Below are positions 28,579-38,393 of a stretch of 64,000 nt of DNA, piece after piece; position 1 is the first letter of the stretch, and each line of letters starts with the position of its first letter. The stretch is from Caulobacter vibrioides. Lineage in GTDB: Bacteria > Pseudomonadota > Alphaproteobacteria > Caulobacterales > Caulobacteraceae. A program made the position numbers and the translations under genes. The DNA lies in NCBI GenBank assembly GCA_001449105.1, contig LNIY01000056.1, positions 1 to 64,000 of the forward strand. The letters are read 5' to 3'. The notes below the pieces were generated by a model, which saw only the letters and a list, made by a program, of their open reading frames with translations, had not been told where the DNA came from and made no database searches.

Positions 28579-30087
28579 ATGCAGCGACTGTCCGCGTTCG
28601 TCCGCCTGATCGGCGCCGGCTGGCGCCTGGTGCGTGCTGACGCCCTGGTTCCGAAAGAGGTCGAGCCGCTGCTGCCGCCGTCGGCGCGGCTGGCCGGCCG
28701 AGCCTTGCGCCTGTTCGCCGGCGGCAAGACCCGCAAGGGCCGTCCGGGCGAGCGCCTGGCGCGCGCGCTGGAGGGCCTTGGCCCCGTCGCCATCAAGATG
28801 GGCCAGTTCCTGTCGACCCGGGCCGACATCTTCGGCGCGACCTTCGCCGAGGACCTGTCGCACCTGAAGGACCGCCTGGCGCCGTTCCCGACCGCCATCG
28901 CGCGGGCCGAGGTCGAGCGCAGCCTGGCCCGCCCGATCGACAGCCTCTACGCCAGCTTCGGCGAACCGGTGGGCGCGGCCTCGCTGGCCCAGGCCCACGA
29001 GGCGACCCTGCATGACGGCGCCAAGGTGGCCGTGAAGGTGCTGCGTCCCGGCATCGAGCGCCGCGTGGTCGAGGATAGCGCCACCCTGCGCCTGGCCGCC
29101 GATCTGGCTCACCGCCTGGTTCCCGCCGCCCGCCGCCTGCGTCCGCGCGAGTTCGTCGAGGTGGTGATCCGGGCGCTGGACCTGGAGATGGACCTGCGCT
29201 TCGAGGCGGCCGGCTGCGCCGAGCTGGGCGAGGCCATGGCGCTGGACACCCACATGCGTGCCCCGGCGGTGGTCTGGGACGGCGTCGGCAAGCGGGTGCT
29301 GACCCTGGCCTGGGCGCCGGGCGTGCCGCTGTCGGACCCCAAGGCGCTGGAGCAGGAAGGCCTGGACCGCAAGGCCCTGGCCGACAACGTCACCCGCGGC
29401 TTCCTGGCCCAGGCGCTGGATCACGGCCTGTTCCACGCCGACCTGCACGAGGGCAACCTGTTCGTCAGCGCCCCGGCCGCCATCACCGCCGTCGATTACG
29501 GCATCGTCGGCCGCCTGGGCCCGGCCGAGCGGAAGTACCTGGCCGAGATCCTCTACGGCTTCCTCAGCCGCGACTATGTGCGGGTGGCCAAGATCCACTT
29601 CGACGCCGGCTACGTGCCCGCCCACCAGGACATGGACGCCTTCGCCCAGGCCCTGCGCGCCGTGGGAGAACCCGTGTTCGGCCGCGACGCCCGCCAGGTG
29701 TCGATGGGCAAGCTCCTGGCGCAGCTGTTCGAGATCACGGCCCTGTTCGAGATGGCCCTGCGGCCCGAACTCGTCCTGCTGCAGAAGACCATGGTCACGG
29801 TCGAGGGCGTGGCTCGCCGCATCGATCCGACCCACGACCTGTGGGCGGCCTCCGATCCGGTGGTCCGTCGCTGGATCGCCCGCGAGCTGTCGCCGGTGGC
29901 GCGGATGAAGGAACTGGCCGACGAGGCCCTGCGCGCCCTCAGGGCCATGGCCCGCTACGCCGAACAGCCGCCGGCGCCGCCGACGGTGGTGGTCGAGAAG
30001 GCCCCGGCATGGCCGTGGTTCCTGGCCGGCGCCGCCGCCACGGCCCTGGCCTTCGCGGCCGGCCTGGGCGTGGCGAGCCTCTTCTGA
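28579..30087 (+). CDS. ubiB: Ubiquinone biosynthesis kinase-like protein UbiB
   Basis: Atypical ADCK/ABC1 kinase-like ATPase required for coenzyme Q synthesis, 502 aa. It has the KxGQ motif (IKMGQFLSTR) near residue 73 that replaces a normal glycine-rich loop, the LAQAHEATL Ala-rich segment, the catalytic HADLHEGN near 286 and a metal-binding DYG. Two C-terminal membrane segments would be usual; one strong helix (WFLAGAAATALAFAAGLGVASL) is seen at the end. The ATG follows the ubiE stop by five bases. Confidence 0.95.
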   Translation: MQRLSAFVRLIGAGWRLVRADALVPKEVEPLLPPSARLAGRALRLFAGGKTRKGRPGERLARALEGLGPVAIKMGQFLSTRADIFGATFAEDLSHLKDRLAPFPTAIARAEVERSLARPIDSLYASFGEPVGAASLAQAHEATLHDGAKVAVKVLRPGIERRVVEDSATLRLAADLAHRLVPAARRLRPREFVEVVIRALDLEMDLRFEAAGCAELGEAMALDTHMRAPAVVWDGVGKRVLTLAWAPGVPLSDPKALEQEGLDRKALADNVTRGFLAQALDHGLFHADLHEGNLFVSAPAAITAVDYGIVGRLGPAERKYLAEILYGFLSRDYVRVAKIHFDAGYVPAHQDMDAFAQALRAVGEPVFGRDARQVSMGKLLAQLFEITALFEMALRPELVLLQKTMVTVEGVARRIDPTHDLWAASDPVVRRWIARELSPVARMKELADEALRALRAMARYAEQPPAPPTVVVEKAPAWPWFLAGAAATALAFAAGLGVASLF

Positions 30088-30088
30088 T

Positions 30089-30220
30089 CCTTCTCCCCTT
30101 GCGGGAGAAGGTGGCGGCGATAGCCGACGGATGGGGGGTCGAAAGCCCTGTCCGATAGTTCTGAGAGACCCCTCACCCGACCTCCTTTGGAGGCCACCCT
30201 CTCCCGCAAGGGGAGAGGGG
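30089..30220 (+). repeat. Composite palindromic repeat, family B copy 1
   Basis: About 130 bases: a CTTCTCCCCTTGCGGGAGAAG hairpin, an internal half (GATAGCCGACGGATGGGGGGTCG), a TCTGAGAGACCCCTCACCCG centre, then a second unit ending CTCTCCCGCAAGGGGAGAG. A closely matching copy in inverse orientation is at 60323-60450. It ends exactly at the stop codon of the HIT gene. Confidence 0.85.
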
Positions 30221-32780
<2,560 letters not shown>

Positions 32781-32806
32781 GACCGGTTCGACAGTTCGAT
32801 ACGACG

Positions 32807-32837
32807 AAGGGCGGCCCCGAAAGGAGCCGCCCTTTTT
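32807..32837 (+). terminator. Intrinsic terminator of mdh
   Basis: AAGGGCGGC (32807-32815) pairs with GCCGCCCTT across a ten-base loop and runs into TTTTT: a classical Rho-independent terminator 27 bases after the stop codon. Confidence 0.93.
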
Positions 32838-32853
32838 CTTTGCCTTTCCCGAA

Positions 32854-33013
32854 CCTTCTCCCAGAGGGAGAAGGAGGGGCCCGCGCCGAAAGGCGTGGGA
32901 GGATGAGGGGTTAGGGACGGAAGACGGCGTGCCGGCACGACGGCCAATGGCGTCACCCCTCACCCTCCCAGGCTATCGCCTGGGCCCCTCCCTCTCCCCT
33001 CCGGGAGAGGGGG
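32854..33013 (+). repeat. Composite palindromic repeat, family C copy 1
   Basis: About 160 bases. Outer units resemble CCTTCTCCC-GGGAGAAGGAGGGGCCC and the inverse GGGCCCCTCCCTCTCCCCTCCGGGAGAGG; the centre has GGCGTGCCGGCACG. A near match in inverse orientation occupies 63395-63554. It lies between mdh and the convergent CBS gene. Confidence 0.85.
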
Positions 33014-33016
33014 AAA

Positions 33017-33448
33017 TCAATGCGCCGCCTCGCCGGGCTCCTGCGAGATTTCTTCCAGCGTCTTGCCGACCTGCTTGGCGCCGTAGTCCTTGGCCACGTC
33101 GCCCAGCGACAGGATGCCGGTCAGGTTGCCGGAGTCGTTGAGCACGACCAGGCGGCGGACCTGGTTGTTGGCCATCTTGGCGGTGGCGTCGGCCAGGATG
33201 TCGTCTTCCTTCACCGACAGCACCTCGCCGTCGCTCATCACCTCGGAGACGGGGCTGTCGAAGCTGCGGCCCTCGGCGACCACGCGCAGGACGATGTCGC
33301 GGTCGGTGACCAGGCCCAGCACCTTGCCGTTGTCGACCACCGGCACCACGCCGCTGTCGACCTTGGCCATCACTTCGGCGACCTTGCGGATGCTGTCGCT
33401 GGGACGGGCGACCGAGACCTGGCTGGTCATGGCGTCGCTGACTTTCAT
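33017..33448 (-). CDS. Tandem CBS-domain protein
   Basis: A 143-residue protein made of two CBS domains and a short acidic tail. CBS pairs bind adenosyl nucleotides and usually act as energy sensors. The first domain begins MKVSDAMTSQVSVARPSDS with VTDRDI near residue 47; the second contains VSEVMSDGEVLSV and GILSLGDVA. No catalytic domain is attached, so it is a stand-alone sensor whose partner is unknown. The 3' end touches a composite repeat. Confidence 0.92.
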   Translation of the reverse strand: MKVSDAMTSQVSVARPSDSIRKVAEVMAKVDSGVVPVVDNGKVLGLVTDRDIVLRVVAEGRSFDSPVSEVMSDGEVLSVKEDDILADATAKMANNQVRRLVVLNDSGNLTGILSLGDVAKDYGAKQVGKTLEEISQEPGEAAH

Positions 33449-33526
33449 GGGTCTTCCTCCTGATTGGGGGAGTGGAATTGGACCCGCTAGAAACCCCGCG
33501 ACGCCTAAGACTGTTCCGCTTGGCCG

Positions 33527-34417
33527 TCAGTTCAGGGCGGACTTGCTGGCCGCCAGGAAGGCCGCCACCGTGGTCGGCGCCTTGCCGGTCAGGCGCTCGA
33601 CCGTGTCGGTGACCACCGCGTGGCGGCCCTCGGCGGCGTCGTGGTCGAAGGTCGCCAGCAGCTCCACATAGGGCGGCGGCAGGCCGGCGCCGGCCAGGCC
33701 CGCGCGCAGGGCGTCCAGCGGGATGGCCTGGTGCGACACCGGCTTGCCCGAGACCTCGGCCAGCAGGGCGGCCAGCTGGTCCTGGGTGATCGCTTCGGGG
33801 CCCGAGACCTCGAGGATCTGACGGCCTTCCGCGCCCAGCAGGGCGGCGGCGTCGGCGCGGGCGCAGTCCTCGCGCGTGACATAGGCGCGGCCCTTGCCGG
33901 CCGTGGCGGTGTAGAGGGTCCCGCTGGCCAGGGCTTGTCCCGCGCCCATCAGGATGACCTCGGCATAGAGGTTGTGCCGCAGGATCGTCCAGGTCAGCGA
34001 CGGCTCGCCGATGATCGCCGCCTCGGTCCAGAAGTGGTCGTCCAGCCCTTGCGCCTGCGGGCGCACGCCGGGGGCCGAGGTATAGGCCACGTGCCTGACG
34101 CCGGCCTTCACCGCCGCGGCGACGGCGGCGCGGTGCTGGGCGATGCGGCGGCCGGGCTTGTCCAGCGCGTCGGTGCTGACCAGCAGCAGGCGGTCCACGC
34201 CCGCGAAGGCGGCTTCCAGCGAGGCCGGATCGTCGAAGTCGGCGGCGCGCACCTCCACGCCCCTGGCCGCCAGGTCGGCCAGCTTGGCCGGATCGCGGGT
34301 CGTGGCGATCACGTGCGGCGCGCCGGCCTCCAGCAGCAGCTCGACCACGCGGCGGCCCAACTGGCCTCCGGCGCCGGTCACCAGGAGGCGGTCATTGAGG
34401 AAGGGCTTGGCGGTCAT
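33527..34417 (-). CDS. NAD(P)-binding NmrA-like quinone oxidoreductase (QorB-like)
   Basis: A 296-residue atypical short-chain dehydrogenase. The Rossmann motif VTGAGGQLGRRVVELLL lies at residues 13-29 and there is no YxxxK catalytic pair in the usual place, as in the NmrA/HSCARG/QorB group that binds NADPH and reduces quinones. It is divergent from an HxlR regulator with an inverted repeat between them, an arrangement seen with quinone- or electrophile-induced reductases in other bacteria. Confidence 0.87.
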   Translation of the reverse strand: MTAKPFLNDRLLVTGAGGQLGRRVVELLLEAGAPHVIATTRDPAKLADLAARGVEVRAADFDDPASLEAAFAGVDRLLLVSTDALDKPGRRIAQHRAAVAAAVKAGVRHVAYTSAPGVRPQAQGLDDHFWTEAAIIGEPSLTWTILRHNLYAEVILMGAGQALASGTLYTATAGKGRAYVTREDCARADAAALLGAEGRQILEVSGPEAITQDQLAALLAEVSGKPVSHQAIPLDALRAGLAGAGLPPPYVELLATFDHDAAEGRHAVVTDTVERLTGKAPTTVAAFLAASKSALN

Positions 34418-34433
34418 TGGGGGCGTCCTTTGC

Positions 34434-34452
34434 TGGTCTCTTTTCGAGACCA
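34434..34452. promoter_or_regulatory. Candidate HxlR operator
   Basis: Perfect inverted repeat TGGTCTC-TTTTC-GAGACCA in the 96-base gap between the divergent reductase and HxlR genes. A further GAGACC half-site follows at about 34463. Location and symmetry suggest binding by the HxlR protein. Confidence 0.6.
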
Positions 34453-34513
34453 GGTGTAGATGTGAGACCTAAGTCGCGCCGTAAAGACGGCAGTTTTTCG
34501 GGAGATAGGCACC

Positions 34514-34948
34514 TTGAAGGAACCACCCATCCTGTCGCGGGACGCCCTTTCGCCGCAAGCCATGTGTGAGGCGATGGACGGCTGGCGGGGTCAGGGCTTC
34601 AGCAGCGCCGACTGCCCGGTGCGCGACGTCGTCGACCACCTGGGCGACAAGTGGAGCACGCTGATCCTGTCGCTGCTCTTCATCGGCCCCAAGCGGTTCG
34701 GGGCCCTGCGCCGGGCGGTGCCCGACATCTCCCAGCGCATGCTGACCCAGACCCTGCGCGACCTGCAGCGCGACGGCCTGATCGAGCGCGAGGTGTTCCC
34801 CACCAAGCCGCCCAGCGTCGAATACAGGCTCTCGCCCCTGGGCATGTCGCTGCAGACGCCGCTGAACGCCCTGATCGCATGGGCGGTGGAACATCATGGC
34901 GCGATCCGCGAGGCCCGGGCGCGCTATGACGGGGCGGAGGCGGCTTAA
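34514..34948 (+). CDS. HxlR-family transcriptional regulator
   Basis: A 144-residue winged-helix regulator. The HxlR core ([22 protein letters not shown], then [32 protein letters not shown]) is complete. Two cysteines lie ahead of the helix-turn-helix (MCEAM and DCPVRDV), the latter typical of redox or electrophile sensing. The TTG at 34514 has GGAG upstream; an ATG at 34562 would remove 16 residues and is the alternative. It probably represses the divergent NmrA-like reductase. Confidence 0.9.
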   Translation: MKEPPILSRDALSPQAMCEAMDGWRGQGFSSADCPVRDVVDHLGDKWSTLILSLLFIGPKRFGALRRAVPDISQRMLTQTLRDLQRDGLIEREVFPTKPPSVEYRLSPLGMSLQTPLNALIAWAVEHHGAIREARARYDGAEAA

Positions 34949-34950
34949 GA

Positions 34951-35003
34951 GATCCTTCCCCTGAAGGGAGAGGTGTCGGCGAAGCCGACGGAGGGGGAAG
35001 TTC
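34951..35003. repeat. Palindromic intergenic repeat, family A copy 4
   Basis: CTTCCCCTGAAGGGAG followed by the GTCGGCGAAGCCGAC hairpin and GGAGGGGGAAG. Same architecture as the copies at 8, 22636 and 53305, with altered outer arms. Confidence 0.65.
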
Positions 35004-35017
35004 CTGCTGTCCCTCAA

Positions 35018-35118
35018 TCCGTAAAATCCCCGCGAAAGCGGGGACCCAGGCTTTTCTGAAACCAAGGGCGCTCGACGATAAAACACCTGGGCCCCCGCTT
35101 TCGCGGGGGTTTTACGGA
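35018..35118. repeat. Long inverted repeat, family E copy 2
   Basis: 33-base arms (35018-35050 and 35086-35118) are inverted copies with two differences, separated by 35 bases. Each arm contains its own CCCCGC-TTTC/GAAA-GCGGGG hairpin and ends in TCCGTAAAA. The whole can form a cruciform or a transcript hairpin ending in TTTTACGGA. Confidence 0.85.
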
Positions 35119-35196
35119 GGAGATAGCTTCTCCGTTAGAGCTGCGCTTCGCATCGAACCATCCTACATGCAGCCTCCAAGCCTCACCGGAGCCCCC

Positions 35197-35703
35197 ATGA
35201 CCATCACCGCCCACCGCGTCAGCGTCCCCGTCTTCGTCCAGGGGCTGAAGGGCCTGTCGGGCGTGCTGGCCAAGGCCGCCGCTCACGTCGAGGAGCGCAA
35301 GCTCGACCCCGAGGCGCTGCTGAAGGCGCGGCTCTATCCCGACATGTTCCCGCTGATCCGCCAGGTGCAGATCGCCACCGATTTCGCCAAGGGCGCCAGC
35401 GCCCGCCTGGCCGGGGTCGAGGTTCCGGCCTGGGACGACGTGGAGACCAGCTTCGCCGACCTGTCGGCCCGCGTCGATCGCGCCATCGCTTATGTCGAGG
35501 GCCTGGATCCGGCCGCCTTCGAGGGAGCGGAGAACCGCGAGGTCGCCCTGACCCGCCGTGGTGAGACCACCCACCACAACGCCCTCGACTATCTGACCGG
35601 CCAGGCCCTGCCGAACTTTTACTTCCACCTGACCACCGCCTACGGGATCCTGCGCGAGAGCGGCGTGGTGCTGGGCAAGCGCGACTTCCTGGGCGCGGCC
35701 TGA
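35197..35703 (+). CDS. DUF1993 family protein
   Basis: A 168-residue protein of the DUF1993 family, a DinB-like four-helix bundle group of unknown function. Recognisable are the N-terminal VFVQGLKGLSGVLAKAAAH, the middle YPDMFPLIRQVQIATDFAKG and the C-terminal LPNFYFHLTTAYGILRESGV. ATG 35197 has CCGGAG upstream. No signal or membrane segment. It stands alone between a repeat cluster and a small minus-strand gene. Confidence 0.85.
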   Translation: MTITAHRVSVPVFVQGLKGLSGVLAKAAAHVEERKLDPEALLKARLYPDMFPLIRQVQIATDFAKGASARLAGVEVPAWDDVETSFADLSARVDRAIAYVEGLDPAAFEGAENREVALTRRGETTHHNALDYLTGQALPNFYFHLTTAYGILRESGVVLGKRDFLGAA

Positions 35704-35762
35704 TCCGAGACGATCCTCGCCCCCGCATGTCGAGGGGCGAGGATCATTCACGGCAAGACGGC

Positions 35763-35867
35763 TCAGGGCCGTCGCCGAAACGCCCACACCAATCCGGCCA
35801 GGGCGGTGAACACGCCCGCCACCGCCGACAACACGACCGCCAATTCCTTCAAGACCTCCGGTTCCAT
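35763..35867 (-). CDS. Putative 34-residue single-helix membrane protein
   Basis: Short open frame MEPEVLKELAVVLSAVAGV... with one predicted transmembrane helix followed by a basic end (WAFRRRP), which would leave the C terminus in the cytoplasm. The ATG has a good ribosome site (GGTGGAG). It is tail-to-tail with DUF1993. Function unknown; a real small membrane protein is plausible but not proven from one sequence. Confidence 0.5.
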   Translation of the reverse strand: MEPEVLKELAVVLSAVAGVFTALAGLVWAFRRRP

Positions 35868-35990
35868 AGCTCCACCCGTTACTCGACCCCGCATCGCGGT
35901 TACGGGCCATAATGACTCGCTCCGACGTCGAGTCCGGACGTATGTTCTATTTTTGTTCTTATCCAATTTAAGCGGCGAGGCCTTGCGCGC

Positions 35991-36006
35991 ATAAGGATAT
36001 CCTTAT
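35991..36006. promoter_or_regulatory. Perfect 16-bp palindrome, candidate operator
   Basis: ATAAGGATATCCTTAT is self-complementary over all 16 bases, in a region between two divergently oriented small genes. Its symmetry and AT content are what a dimeric helix-turn-helix repressor would bind; the protein is unknown. Confidence 0.6.
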
Positions 36007-36120
36007 TCCCGCACAAGATGTGGTGTTTGAGGCGGCTAAATTTCTATTAGTAGTGGGGCCTGTTGACTCTTCTTAGAGCGGCGCCTTAGCGTTTGGACTC
36101 GCGGGCCCTGAAATGACGAA

Positions 36121-36271
36121 ACCGCCGGGATTAGGGCCCCGGCGGTCTCAAATAAATGGGCCTCCTGCAATCCGAAGAACCGGAGGAGCAGGGGACATGT
36201 CATCTACAGCAGGAATCTAGGTCCCTGCGACAAGTTTGCCAAGCCTTCGGTTCGTCTACTGCACCGAAAGG
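36121..36271 (+). ncRNA. Candidate structured leader RNA
   Basis: Successive hairpins on the plus strand: ACCGCCGGG/CCCGGCGGT (36121-36146), CCTCC/GGAGG (36161-36186), GCAGGGGAC/GTCCCTGC (36188-36228) and CCTTCGGT/ACCGAAAGG (36244-36271). The last one pairs the ribosome-binding site of the next gene. Several are mutually exclusive (CCTGC with GCAGG), as in regulatory leaders. No known riboswitch family is recognised. Confidence 0.4.
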
Positions 36272-36277
36272 TGAACT

Positions 36278-36619
36278 ATGAGTTCCACATACGATCTAAT
36301 CCGCCAAGCTATGCTGGACGGCAAGCCCATAGCGCTTACCTACCAAAACCATCGTCGACTGGTGTGCGCACATGTAATCGGCAAGAAGCGCGGCTTGCCC
36401 CAGGTGCTAACATATCAATATGGCGGCTCCTCAGCGTCCGGGCTTCCAATGGGAGGGCAGTGGCGCTGCATGATGATAGGACAAATCCACGAAGTGGAGA
36501 TCATCGACGGGGAGTGGCGGACGGACCACGCTCACAATCGCACTCAAACCTGTGTCGATCAGATCGACGTTGAACTTTGGGTCGGGGCGGACGGAAAGCC
36601 GTACGTCAGGCGCGCGTAG
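36278..36619 (+). CDS. Small conserved protein, possibly WYL/SH3-like
   Basis: A 113-residue protein whose pattern (LIRQAMLDGKPIALTYQNHRR, GLPQVLTYQYGG, WRCMMIGQIHEVEIIDGEW, TCVDQIDVEL) suggests a small beta-barrel similar to ligand-binding WYL/SH3-like domains without a DNA-binding part. I recall similar stand-alone hypothetical proteins in other alphaproteobacteria, but no function. The ribosome site GAAAGGTG is strong and lies within a potential hairpin. Its 3' end overlaps by 61 bases the 3' end of a convergent small gene. Confidence 0.75.
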   Translation: MSSTYDLIRQAMLDGKPIALTYQNHRRLVCAHVIGKKRGLPQVLTYQYGGSSASGLPMGGQWRCMMIGQIHEVEIIDGEWRTDHAHNRTQTCVDQIDVELWVGADGKPYVRRA

Positions 36620-36792
36620 TCAAAGGCTCTCTCTTTGGCCATCGATCCGTCGAATGTGGCGCGATAAATCTCGCCTTCAGATCTGTGATCGATGGCCTCA
36701 ACCAGCCAATGTCCCGCAGCGCCTAGCACCTCCACAACTTCAACCTCCACACCGAGTGGGTCATTGTCGTTATACTGTGCAGTTGCTCGCAT
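36559..36792 (-). CDS. Small hypothetical protein, convergent with 36278 gene
   Basis: A 77-residue soluble protein starting MRATAQYNDNDPLGVEVEVVEVLG, acidic at the N terminus, with no membrane segment. ATG 36792 is preceded by AAGGGA and chosen over an ATG 26 codons upstream. Not recognised. Lower GC than its neighbours suggests that it and the convergent gene arrived together. Confidence 0.6.
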   Translation of the reverse strand: MRATAQYNDNDPLGVEVEVVEVLGAAGHWLVEAIDHRSEGEIYRATFDGSMAKERAFDYARLTYGFPSAPTQSSTSI

Positions 36793-36907
36793 GGATAATT
36801 CCCTTCGGTAGGAAGCCGCTTCCCAAAACCGCGGTTCCGAAATGGCGTAAGCAAAAATGGTGCCAGCCATCTGAGGCGATGCCCATTGAGCAGTCGGCCC
36901 ACGTAGC

Positions 36908-37783
36908 TCAAGCCACCTCGCGCGTGGCCACCGCCTCCAGGCCCAGGATCGCGGCCTTGCGGGCCAGGCCCCAGTGATAGCCGGTGAGCCGGCCGTCCTT
37001 GGCGATGGCGCGGTGGCAGGGGATCAGCAGCGAGATCGGGTTGGCGCCGATGGCCCCGCCGGTGGCCTGGAAGGCCTTGGGCTTGCCGGCCCAGGCGGCG
37101 ACCTGGCCGTAGGTGGCGGTCTCGCCGGTCGGGATGCGCAGCAGCGCCTTCCATACCTGCACCTGGTAGGGCGAGCCGATCAGCACCACGGGCAGGGGGC
37201 CTTCGCCGGCGCTGAACGCCTTCAGGGCCATGTCCTGAGCGGCCATGTCGTCGCGCACCCAGTCGGCGCCCGGCCAGCGGCGGTGCATGTCGGCGAAGCT
37301 GAAGTCGTCGTCGCCGTCCGAGAAGGCCAGGCCCGCCAGGCCGCGCTCGGCCAGCACGAACAGGCCGCGCCCGAACGGGGTGGGGGCCCAGCCCCAGCGC
37401 AGGATCATGCCCGCCCCACGCCGGCGCACGTCGCCCGGGGTCGCCGCCTCCTGGGCGATGAACAGGTCGTGCAGCCGCGAAGGTCCCGACAGGCCCGCGT
37501 CATAGGCCGCGTCGAGCACGCTGGCCCCAGCCTCCAACGAGCGGCGGGCCTCGGCATGGGCGATGGCGGCCACGAAGGTCTTGGGGCTGACCCCGGCCCA
37601 GCGGGTGAAGATGCGCTGGAAGTGGAACGGCGACAGGCCCACGGCGTCGGCGGCTTCGTCCAGCGACGGCCGGTCCATCCAGCGCTGGGCCAGCCAGTCC
37701 AGGGCCGTGGCCATCCGATGGTAGTCGGCCGAACGCTCGGCCAGGCGCGCGAGGGTTTCCGAAGGCGAGACGTCGAGAGGCAT
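36908..37783 (-). CDS. Ada-like protein: AraC-type HTH fused to O6-alkylguanine-DNA methyltransferase
   Basis: A 291-residue fusion. Residues about 30-110 form an AraC helix-turn-helix (LSPFHFQRIFTRWAGVSPKTF); residues about 125-285 form an O6-alkylguanine methyltransferase with the acceptor cysteine in IPCHRA near 255. The N-terminal zinc domain of E. coli Ada, which repairs phosphotriesters and triggers activation, is absent. It should repair O6-methylguanine suicidally; regulation by methylation of a different cysteine is not supported. Confidence 0.92.
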   Translation of the reverse strand: MPLDVSPSETLARLAERSADYHRMATALDWLAQRWMDRPSLDEAADAVGLSPFHFQRIFTRWAGVSPKTFVAAIAHAEARRSLEAGASVLDAAYDAGLSGPSRLHDLFIAQEAATPGDVRRRGAGMILRWGWAPTPFGRGLFVLAERGLAGLAFSDGDDDFSFADMHRRWPGADWVRDDMAAQDMALKAFSAGEGPLPVVLIGSPYQVQVWKALLRIPTGETATYGQVAAWAGKPKAFQATGGAIGANPISLLIPCHRAIAKDGRLTGYHWGLARKAAILGLEAVATREVA

Positions 37784-37851
37784 GGTGAAAGTCTAGCGCG
37801 GGCAGGGCGGGCCGTCCGCCCGGTTCTTGCGCTCCCTGACGCTGTTGCGGC

Positions 37852-38328
37852 TCAGGCGTAGCGCTCGGCCCGCGCCGCCTTGATGGCCCGCTCGAGCGCG
37901 CGGGCGAACGCCACCCGCTCGTCGGGGCTGAGCGCCCGGGCCAGGGTCAGGCGGCGGCGCGACATGAACAGGCGCACGCGGCTCTCGTGCTCGCCCGGCT
38001 GGTCGAGATCCACGCGTGTGAAGGCCGTCGGCGAGGTCCAGACCACCTTGGCGCCCTGGGCGTCCTCGCGGCTGACGACGATCTCCTCGGCCGTGACCTT
38101 CACCCGCTCGGACCGCGACAGGGCGCGGTTGCTGGCGTGCAGGGCCAGCCACAGGGCCAGGACGTCCAGTCCCAGGAACGGCAGCACCGGCGGCGCGCCG
38201 ACCACCAGCAGGAACACCGCGACCATCAGGTTGAAGGCGACGGCCACGCCCAGCACCACGGCCATGCCGGCGCGGCTCAGCGACCGGTTGGGGCGGATCA
38301 CGGCGTCCATGTAGAGCGCGGCGGCCAT
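37852..38328 (-). CDS. DUF2244 integral membrane protein
   Basis: A 158-residue inner-membrane protein of the DUF2244 family, function unknown. Two adjacent membrane helices (GMAVVLGVAVAFNLMVAVFLLVV and a second up to LWLALH) are followed by a cytoplasmic domain. From memory the family is often near nth or cytochrome oxidase genes in alphaproteobacteria. Its start lies two bases from the longest possible start of the divergent nth, which is one reason to place the nth start further in. Confidence 0.85.
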   Translation of the reverse strand: MAAALYMDAVIRPNRSLSRAGMAVVLGVAVAFNLMVAVFLLVVGAPPVLPFLGLDVLALWLALHASNRALSRSERVKVTAEEIVVSREDAQGAKVVWTSPTAFTRVDLDQPGEHESRVRLFMSRRRLTLARALSPDERVAFARALERAIKAARAERYA

Positions 38329-38393
38329 GGATGAGCTCTACGCCCCTCGCGCCGCCTTGGCGAGCGGGCCGCATCACGGCATGGTCGCCGCCG

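Larger units (their letters stand above)
35868..36277. other. Structured, GANTC-rich intergenic region
   Basis: 410 bases of lower GC than the surroundings. It holds four GANTC sites (35914, 35930, 36065, 36096), a perfect 16-bp palindrome (35991-36006) and a run of hairpins from 36121 up to the next start codon. No gene of its own is supported. Confidence 0.65.

Noticed and set aside
36161..36272. Cloverleaf-like folding suggestive of a tRNA
   Set aside because: No T-loop GTTCRANNC, no anticodon arm of proper size and no CCA-adjacent acceptor stem; better read as leader hairpins.
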